From: Pseudomonadota bacterium
Lineage (GTDB): Bacteria > Pseudomonadota > Gammaproteobacteria > Xanthomonadales > Xanthomonadaceae
Direction of reading: 5' to 3'
Length of the DNA stretch: 13,041 nt
Assembly: GCA_023391775.1 (NCBI GenBank)
Contig: JAEWAG010000408.1
Location: 1 to 13,041, forward strand
Below, piece by piece: positions 6,778 through 13,041 of the stretch; position 1 is the stretch's first letter; every line of letters begins with the position of its first letter. The position numbers and the translations under genes are program-made. The notes under the pieces are model-generated. The model was not told the DNA's origin, searched no databases, and saw only the letters and a list, made by a program, of their open reading frames with translations.

Positions 6778-7626
6778 ATGGCCCTTGATCCGCGCACCCT
6801 CCAGCTCATCGAATCCAGGCAGTCCGACATCCTCCAGGCCTGGATCGCCAGCATCGGCCACGCAAGGCACGATGGCGGCCTGTCGCAGCGCGAGCTGGAA
6901 TCCCAGGCGCGCGAGTTCTGGCAGCTGTTCATCGCCGGGCTGGAATCCGGGGCCGGGGTCGACAGCGATGCGCACGCCTGGCAGGAGGTGCGTCACTTCC
7001 TCGAAGACCTGTCCCGCGAGCGCGTGCTGAAGGGTTTCAGCTCCTCGGAGACGGCCACTTTCATCTTTGCGCTCAAGCGTCCGCTGTTCGGACTGGTGCA
7101 GGAGGCCGCCGCCGGCTCCCCGCAGCAGCTGGGCAGCGAGCTGTGGGAGGTCTCCGAGCTGCTGGATGGGCTGGGCCTGCACACGGTCAAGGCCTACCAG
7201 AAGACCCGCGAGGACGTGATCCAGCGCCAGCAGGAGGAAATGCTGGAACTTTCCACCCCGGTGGTGAAGCTGTGGGAAGGCGTGCTGGCGCTGCCGATGA
7301 TCGGCACCCTGGATTCGCAGCGCACCCAGGTGGTGATGGAGTCGCTGCTGCAACGCATCGTCGACACCGGTTCGGAAATCGCCATCATCGACATCACCGG
7401 CGTGCCCACCGTGGACACCCTGGTGGCCCAGCACCTGCTCAAGACCGTCACCGCCATCCGCCTGATGGGCGCGGACGCCATCATCAGCGGCGTGCGCCCG
7501 CAGATCGCCCAGCCCATCGTGCACCTGGGCCTGGACCTGCAGGGTATCGTCACCAAGGCCAATCTTGCCGATGCGCTGGCCCTGGCGCTCAAGCGCACCG
7601 GCGTCGCCGTGACCAAGGCGGCCTGA
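6778..7626 (+). CDS. rsbR: Stressosome sensor/scaffold protein RsbR (RsbRD-type N-domain plus STAS)
   Basis: This 282-residue protein is the RsbR member of a stressosome, the large cytoplasmic complex that holds the switch kinase RsbT until stress. Residues about 6-145 form an alpha-helical N-terminal domain like the RsbRD N-domain (non-heme globin-like fold in this family), the presumed sensory turret. A helical linker with TREDVIQRQQEEMLELS (143-159) leads into a STAS domain (about 160-278) with LPMIGTLDSQRTQ (172-184) and IIDITGVPTVDT (203-214). Aligned from memory to B. subtilis RsbRA, T214 matches phospho-site T205 and S180 matches T171. ATG 6778 has AGGAA 7 nt upstream. Its TGA is immediately followed by the rsbS GTG. 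There are no membrane segments. The frame is open far upstream, but only through unrelated DNA. Confidence 0.93.
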   Translation: MALDPRTLQLIESRQSDILQAWIASIGHARHDGGLSQRELESQAREFWQLFIAGLESGAGVDSDAHAWQEVRHFLEDLSRERVLKGFSSSETATFIFALKRPLFGLVQEAAAGSPQQLGSELWEVSELLDGLGLHTVKAYQKTREDVIQRQQEEMLELSTPVVKLWEGVLALPMIGTLDSQRTQVVMESLLQRIVDTGSEIAIIDITGVPTVDTLVAQHLLKTVTAIRLMGADAIISGVRPQIAQPIVHLGLDLQGIVTKANLADALALALKRTGVAVTKAA

Positions 7627-7989
7627 GTGGAGCGCATCCCGATCCTGCAGATGGGTGACATCCTCCTGGTGACCATCCAGGTGGACATGCATGACCAGCT
7701 GGCGCTGACCTTGCAGGACGACCTCTCCGAGCGCATCCGCGCCACCTCCGCGCGGGGCGTGCTGATCGAGATATCCGCGCTGGACATCGTCGACTCCTTC
7801 ATCGGCCGCATGATCGCCACCATCTCCGCGCTGGCAAGCGTCATGGACGCGCGCACGGTGGTGGTGGGCATGCAGCCGGCGGTCGCCATCACCCTGGTGG
7901 AGCTGGGCCTGAACCTGACCGGCGTCAGCACCGCGCTGAACGTCGAGCGCGGCATGCGCCTGCTGCGGCAGGCCGGCGAGGCCGGATGA
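7627..7989 (+). CDS. rsbS: Stressosome scaffold protein RsbS (single STAS domain)
   Basis: This 120-residue single-domain STAS protein is the RsbS core of the stressosome and antagonist of RsbT. It closely tracks B. subtilis RsbS along its length, including the ending block VVVGMQPAVAITLVELGL. The RsbT phosphorylation site (B. subtilis S59 in the DSF motif) corresponds to S57 in DIVDSFIG (53-60). Phosphorylation there is the known trigger for releasing RsbT. It starts with GTG at 7627, directly after the rsbR stop (TGAGTG), with AAGG about 9 nt upstream. The ATGA at 7986-7989 overlaps its stop with the start of rsbT, so R, S and T are translationally coupled. Confidence 0.95.
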   Translation: MERIPILQMGDILLVTIQVDMHDQLALTLQDDLSERIRATSARGVLIEISALDIVDSFIGRMIATISALASVMDARTVVVGMQPAVAITLVELGLNLTGVSTALNVERGMRLLRQAGEAG

Positions 7990-8384
7990 GCGACAGTGGC
8001 CAGCTGCCGGTGCGTACCGAGCAGGACGTGGTGCTCGCGCGCCAGGCCGCACGCCAGGCCGCGGTCGCCTGCGGCCTGCGCCTGGTCGACCAGACCAAGC
8101 TGATCACCGCCGCCAGCGAGCTGGCGCGCAATGCCGTGGTCTATGGCGGCGGCGGGGTGATGAACTGGCAGGCGGTACGCGAGGGAATCCGCAAGGGCGT
8201 CCGCCTGGAGTTTGTCGACCAGGGACCAGGCATTCCCGACCTCAAGCAGGCGTTGACCGATGGCTGGACCTCCGGCCGTGGCATGGGCCTGGGCCTGTCC
8301 GGCTCGCGCCGGCTGGTGGATGTCTTCGAACTGGACAGCGCCCCCGGCCGCGGTACCCGCGTGGCAATCACGAAATGGGCGTAG
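7986..8384 (+). CDS. rsbT: Stressosome switch kinase RsbT
   Basis: This 132-residue GHKL-type serine/threonine kinase phosphorylates RsbS and RsbR in the stressosome and, once released, normally activates a downstream partner (RsbU in Bacillus). The N-box is ASELARN (43-49, Mg-binding N49), the G1 box is DQGPGIPD (78-85), and the glycine-rich ATP-lid region is SGRGMGLGLSG (96-106). The N-terminal TEQDVVLARQAAR and the DQGPGIPD motif match RsbT rather than the anti-sigma kinase RsbW. The start overlaps the rsbS stop by 4 bases and GGCGAGG lies just upstream. No RsbU-type partner is encoded in the window, so its output target here is open; the downstream kinases are the obvious candidates. Confidence 0.95.
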   Translation: MSDSGQLPVRTEQDVVLARQAARQAAVACGLRLVDQTKLITAASELARNAVVYGGGGVMNWQAVREGIRKGVRLEFVDQGPGIPDLKQALTDGWTSGRGMGLGLSGSRRLVDVFELDSAPGRGTRVAITKWA

Positions 8385-9391
8385 TGTTCCGCGGCCAGGT
8401 CACTCGCTCCATTCCGGTCGAAGAAAGCTCGCAGGTAGGCCAGGTGCGCCGCGAGGCGCTGGGCCTGGCCAGCGCGGCGGGCTTCGGCGAGATCGACGGC
8501 GGGCGCGTGGCCCTGGTGGCGACCGAGGTGGCCACCAACGTCCTGCGCCACGGACAGGGTGGCCAGGTGCTGCTGTCCCTGGTGCAGGGCCGCAGCGGCC
8601 TGGGCGTGGAAGTGTGCGGGATCGACCGTGGCCCCGGTTTCTCGCTGTCGCGCTGCCTGCCTGACGGCTATTCCACCGCCGGCAGCCCCGGCCAGGGCCT
8701 GGGCGCGATCCAGCGCCAGTCGCAGGTGTTCGAGGTGTGGTCCGATGCCCGCGGCGCAGTGGTGGTGTCCCGCATCTATGCAGGTGACGCGCCCGGCAAC
8801 GACCTTGGCTACGGCGCGCTGCGGATTCCCATGCGCCGGCAGGCGGTCTGCGGGGACGCCTGGCTGCTTGGCTGGGACGGGCCGCAGCTGGTGGCAGTGC
8901 TGATCGACGGCCTGGGCCACGGCCTGCAGGCCTGCGAAGCGGCCGAGGAAGGGCTGGCCGCCGTGGCCGATGCACCGGGCCTGGCCGCGGACCAACTGCT
9001 CGCGCGCATGCACGTGTGCATGTCGCGCACCCGCGGTGGGGCGGCGGCGGTGTTCCGCCACGACAGCGACAGCGGCCAGGCCTGGTTCGCCGGCGCGGGC
9101 AACATCGCCGGCGCGGTGCACGGATCCGGCGGGAGCAGCCGTGGCCTGGCCTCGCACCCGGGCATTGTCGGCGGCCAGTACCGGCGGGCACCGGCCTTCT
9201 CCATGCCGGCCGCTGCCGGGAACCTGCTGGTGATGCATAGTGATGGCCTGCAGTCGCGCTGGACCCTCGGCCAGTACGAGGGGCTGGCCCACCGGCACCC
9301 GGCGCTGGTGGTGACGGTGCTGCTGCGCGACTTCGACCGCGGGCGCGACGATGTCAGCCTGATCGCAATCCGACTGGGAGGGCGGACGTGA
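8375..9391 (+). CDS. GHKL ATPase-PP2C/SpoIIE phosphatase fusion, RsbX-like reset phosphatase
   Basis: This 338-residue protein has two domains. Residues about 5-135 form a GHKL (HATPase_c_2/RsbW-RsbT-like) domain with N-box ATEVATNVLRHG (49-60), DRGPGF (84-89) and SPGQGLGAIQR (104-114). Residues about 145-335 form a SpoIIE/RsbX-type PP2C phosphatase with metal-binding acidic residues in CGDAW (D161), DGLGHG (D178), SDGL (D290) and RDDVS (D325, D326). By position in the module it should dephosphorylate RsbS/RsbR and reset the stressosome; the ATPase domain may add a second kinase or a self-control function. The ATG at 8375 overlaps rsbT by 10 bases; a GTG at 8384 (TAGTG junction) is an alternative that would shorten it by three residues. 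The end overlaps the next gene by 4 bases (GTGA). Both domains look catalytically intact. Confidence 0.9.
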   Translation: MGVVFRGQVTRSIPVEESSQVGQVRREALGLASAAGFGEIDGGRVALVATEVATNVLRHGQGGQVLLSLVQGRSGLGVEVCGIDRGPGFSLSRCLPDGYSTAGSPGQGLGAIQRQSQVFEVWSDARGAVVVSRIYAGDAPGNDLGYGALRIPMRRQAVCGDAWLLGWDGPQLVAVLIDGLGHGLQACEAAEEGLAAVADAPGLAADQLLARMHVCMSRTRGGAAAVFRHDSDSGQAWFAGAGNIAGAVHGSGGSSRGLASHPGIVGGQYRRAPAFSMPAAAGNLLVMHSDGLQSRWTLGQYEGLAHRHPALVVTVLLRDFDRGRDDVSLIAIRLGGRT

Positions 9392-10234
9392 GCAACGACA
9401 CCCATAGCGCCGAGTTGGAAAGCCTGCGTGCGGAGAACGCCGCGCTGCGCGCCGAGCTGGAGGAGACCAACCAGGGCGTGCTGGCGCTGTATGCCGAGCT
9501 TGACCAGCAGGCCGAGGAGCTGCGCCAGGTCTCCGAGCTCAAGAGCCGGTTCCTGTCGTACATGAGCCACGAGTTCCGCACGCCGCTGGGCTCGATCCTG
9601 AGCATCACCCGGCTGCTGGAGGAAGGCCTGGACGGTCCGCTCAACAGCGAGCAGCTGCGCCAGGTGCGCTTCGTCAGTGGCGCGGCGGTCGAACTGCGCG
9701 ACATGGTCGACGACCTGCTGGACCTGGCCAAGATCGAGGCCGGGCGCATCTCGATTTCGCCGGCGTGGTTCGACCTGATGGACCTGTTCTCCGCCCTGCG
9801 CGGCATGTTCCGCCCGCTGGTCGAGGGCAGTGGCCAGGTGGAGCTGGTGTTCGAGGAGCCGCCGGCTCTGCCGATGCTCTACACCGACGACAAGAAGCTG
9901 GCGCAGATCCTGCGCAACTTCATCTCCAACGCGCTCAAGTTCACCCCGCGGGGCCGGGTGGCGGTGGCCGCGTGCATGGAGGACGAGGGCCACGTGCGCT
10001 TCAGCGTGCGCGACACCGGCATCGGCATCCCCGAGCACATGCTCGGTGCGCTGTTCGAGGATTTCGTCCAGGTGGATTCGCCGATCCAGAAGCGCCTGCG
10101 CGGCACCGGCCTGGGCCTGGCGCTGTGCCGCCGCTTCGCCGAACTGCTCGGCGGCCGCGTCGGCGTGCACAGCGTGGTGGGCGAGGGCTCGGACTTCCAC
10201 GTCATCCTGCCGATCGCCTTGCCGGAGGCGCAGA

Positions 10235-10248
<14 letters not shown>
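9388..10248 (+). CDS. Soluble sensor-less histidine kinase with N-terminal coiled coil
   Basis: This 286-residue histidine kinase has no transmembrane segment, PAS, GAF or other recognisable sensor. Residues about 6-52 are a Leu/Ala/Glu-rich heptad-like coiled coil. The HisKA domain has the H-box YMSHEFRTPLGSI (58-70) with phospho-acceptor H61. The HATPase domain has the N-box ILRNFISNALKF (174-185), G1 DTGIGIP (209-215) and G2 GTGLGL (239-244). All catalytic boxes are intact. The start is the GTG at 9388, within a GTGA overlap, with GGAGG at 9377-9381. It overlaps the next gene by 14 bases. Lacking its own sensor, it is inferred to receive its signal from a protein partner through the coiled coil, plausibly RsbT or the RS complex. 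Confidence 0.92.
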
Positions 10249-12151
<1,903 letters not shown>

Positions 12152-12179
12152 GTACGCGCCACATCGAACGGCCGGGCGC

Positions 12180-13041
12180 TCAGGCCTCGCCTTCTTCCGG
12201 AGCCGCGCCGGTATAGCTGGCGCGAGGGCGGATCAGCCGCCCCAGTTCCTGCTGTTCCAGGGCATGGGCCAGCCAGCCGGCCAGGCGGCTGGCGGCGAAC
12301 ACCGACAGCGCCGGGGACGCCGGCAGGCCGTAGGCCACGCACATCGCCGCCAGGCTGAAATCCACGTTCGGACGCCGGCCGCTGACGGTTTCGGCCGCGG
12401 TGATGACTTCCTCCAGCAGCTGCAGGAAGGCCGGATCCACCGGCTGGCCGCGCAGCATCTCAAGCAGTTCGGTGGAGCGCGGGTCGCCGGCCGGGTAGAG
12501 CGCATGGCCGAAGCCGGGCAGTTCCTCGCCCTGCTTCCAGCGCGAGGCGATCAGACGCTTCACGTCGCGTGCCTGGCGGGCATCCTCCAGCAGCGCGTAG
12601 ACGCGCGCGGTGGCACCGCCGTGGCGCGGACCGGCCATGGCCGACAGCCCCGCGCAGACGGTGGCGTGCAGGTGCGCACCGGTGGAAGCGACCACGCGCG
12701 CGGCAAAGGCGGAAACGTTGAGCTCGTGGTCGGCGCACAGCACCAGCGCCGCGCGCACCAGCTCGGCGAAGCCCGCGTCACCCGGACGCCAGGTTTCGGC
12801 GAGCAGGCGGTGCACCGGGCCCGACGGACGCCGCGCGACCAGCAAGCCGGCGTTCTGGCGCAGCAGGGTCGCCGCCAGCGCACGGCGGGTGGCCTGGTCG
12901 GCACGGAACGAGTGCGGCACCTGCAGGGCCAGCAGCGGAATCACCGCCATCGCGCGCGACAGCGGCGGCAGCTCGGCGTCGGTGGGCCCCCCCGCCCCCC
13001 CCCCCCGCCAGTCACCCCCCCGATCGGCGCACGGGTCCTGG
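12180..13041 (-). CDS. Citrate-synthase-family protein, N-terminus beyond the window
   Basis: The frame is open from the stop at 12182-12180 to the window edge; a methionine at 12950-12948 is probably internal, since the residues before it (TDAELPPLSRAM) continue smoothly. The visible part is the C-terminal two thirds of a citrate synthase fold. The three catalytic residues are present: His in ADHELNVSAF, His in GFGHALYPAGDPR (His codon at 12506-12504), and Asp in RPNVDFS; GPRHGGA and the terminal RPRASYTG are also typical. The Arg that usually follows the second His (GHRVYK) is Ala here, which argues against a housekeeping citrate synthase. Xanthomonads carry shorter citrate-synthase-like proteins with an N-terminal helix-turn-helix; this may be one, but that part is not visible. 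Sequence from about 12987 on is homopolymer-rich and may contain frame errors. Confidence 0.78.
   Translation of the reverse strand, partial: QDPCADRGGDWRGGGAGGPTDAELPPLSRAMAVIPLLALQVPHSFRADQATRRALAATLLRQNAGLLVARRPSGPVHRLLAETWRPGDAGFAELVRAALVLCADHELNVSAFAARVVASTGAHLHATVCAGLSAMAGPRHGGATARVYALLEDARQARDVKRLIASRWKQGEELPGFGHALYPAGDPRSTELLEMLRGQPVDPAFLQLLEEVITAAETVSGRRPNVDFSLAAMCVAYGLPASPALSVFAASRLAGWLAHALEQQELGRLIRPRASYTGAAPEEGEA

Noticed and set aside
3079..7626. A single open frame of 1515 codons spanning prpE, the GH43 region and rsbR
   Set aside because: It is a second frame over prpE and antisense to GH43; only its last 282 codons (from 6778) encode a recognisable protein, RsbR. High GC suppresses stop codons and lets such frames persist.
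6709..8052. A 447-codon minus-strand frame opposite rsbR and rsbS
   Set aside because: No recognisable domain; composition is that of an antisense shadow of GC-rich coding sequence.
7986..8384. RsbT read as an anti-sigma factor (RsbW/SpoIIAB)
   Set aside because: The DQGPGIPD motif, N-terminal sequence and place directly after rsbS fit RsbT; no anti-anti-sigma (RsbV) or sigma gene accompanies it.

Overview
The window is about 13 kb of GC-rich, gene-dense bacterial chromosome. Tight overlaps, Gram-negative gene types (TypA, a type-2 MDH of the proteobacterial kind, PrpE) and the typA / cyclophilin / glutaredoxin / mdh order suggest a gammaproteobacterium of the Xanthomonadaceae (Stenotrophomonas, Pseudoxanthomonas or Lysobacter-like). 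That placement comes from remembered gene content, not a search. No mobile element, RNA gene or CRISPR array was seen.

Left part (1-2860), housekeeping: the 5' part of typA/bipA on the minus strand is cut by the window edge. Divergent from it are a cytoplasmic cyclophilin-type peptidylprolyl isomerase, a small membrane-anchored or exported glutaredoxin-like protein, and malate dehydrogenase (mdh), which ends in a textbook intrinsic terminator. Middle part (2860-6405): a stand-alone propionyl-CoA synthetase gene (prpE, plus strand) converges on a secreted GH43 glycoside hydrolase (minus strand).

Right part (6729-12151) is the most interesting: six overlapping or abutting plus-strand genes form one apparent operon. 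The first four encode a complete stressosome module: RsbR with an RsbRD-type N-domain plus STAS, RsbS (single STAS), RsbT (switch kinase), and a PP2C/SpoIIE phosphatase fused to a second GHKL ATPase domain, in the position of RsbX. Instead of RsbU, RsbV, RsbW and sigma-B, the next two genes encode a soluble histidine kinase with no sensor domain except an N-terminal coiled coil, and a hybrid kinase REC-PAS-HisKA-HATPase-REC. The inferred design is a Gram-negative stressosome whose output is a two-component phosphorelay: RS complexes hold RsbT, stress triggers phosphorylation of RsbS (Ser57) and RsbR (Thr214 and possibly Ser180), freed RsbT acts on a partner (perhaps the adjacent kinase), and the phosphatase domain resets the complex. 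No HPt or DNA-binding output is in the window, so the final effector must be encoded elsewhere. An 18-bp near-palindrome about 30 bp upstream of rsbR is a candidate operator.

At the right edge a citrate-synthase-family protein (minus strand, lacking its N-terminus) converges on the operon. The last roughly 55 bases contain long C runs that look like low-quality or contig-end sequence.
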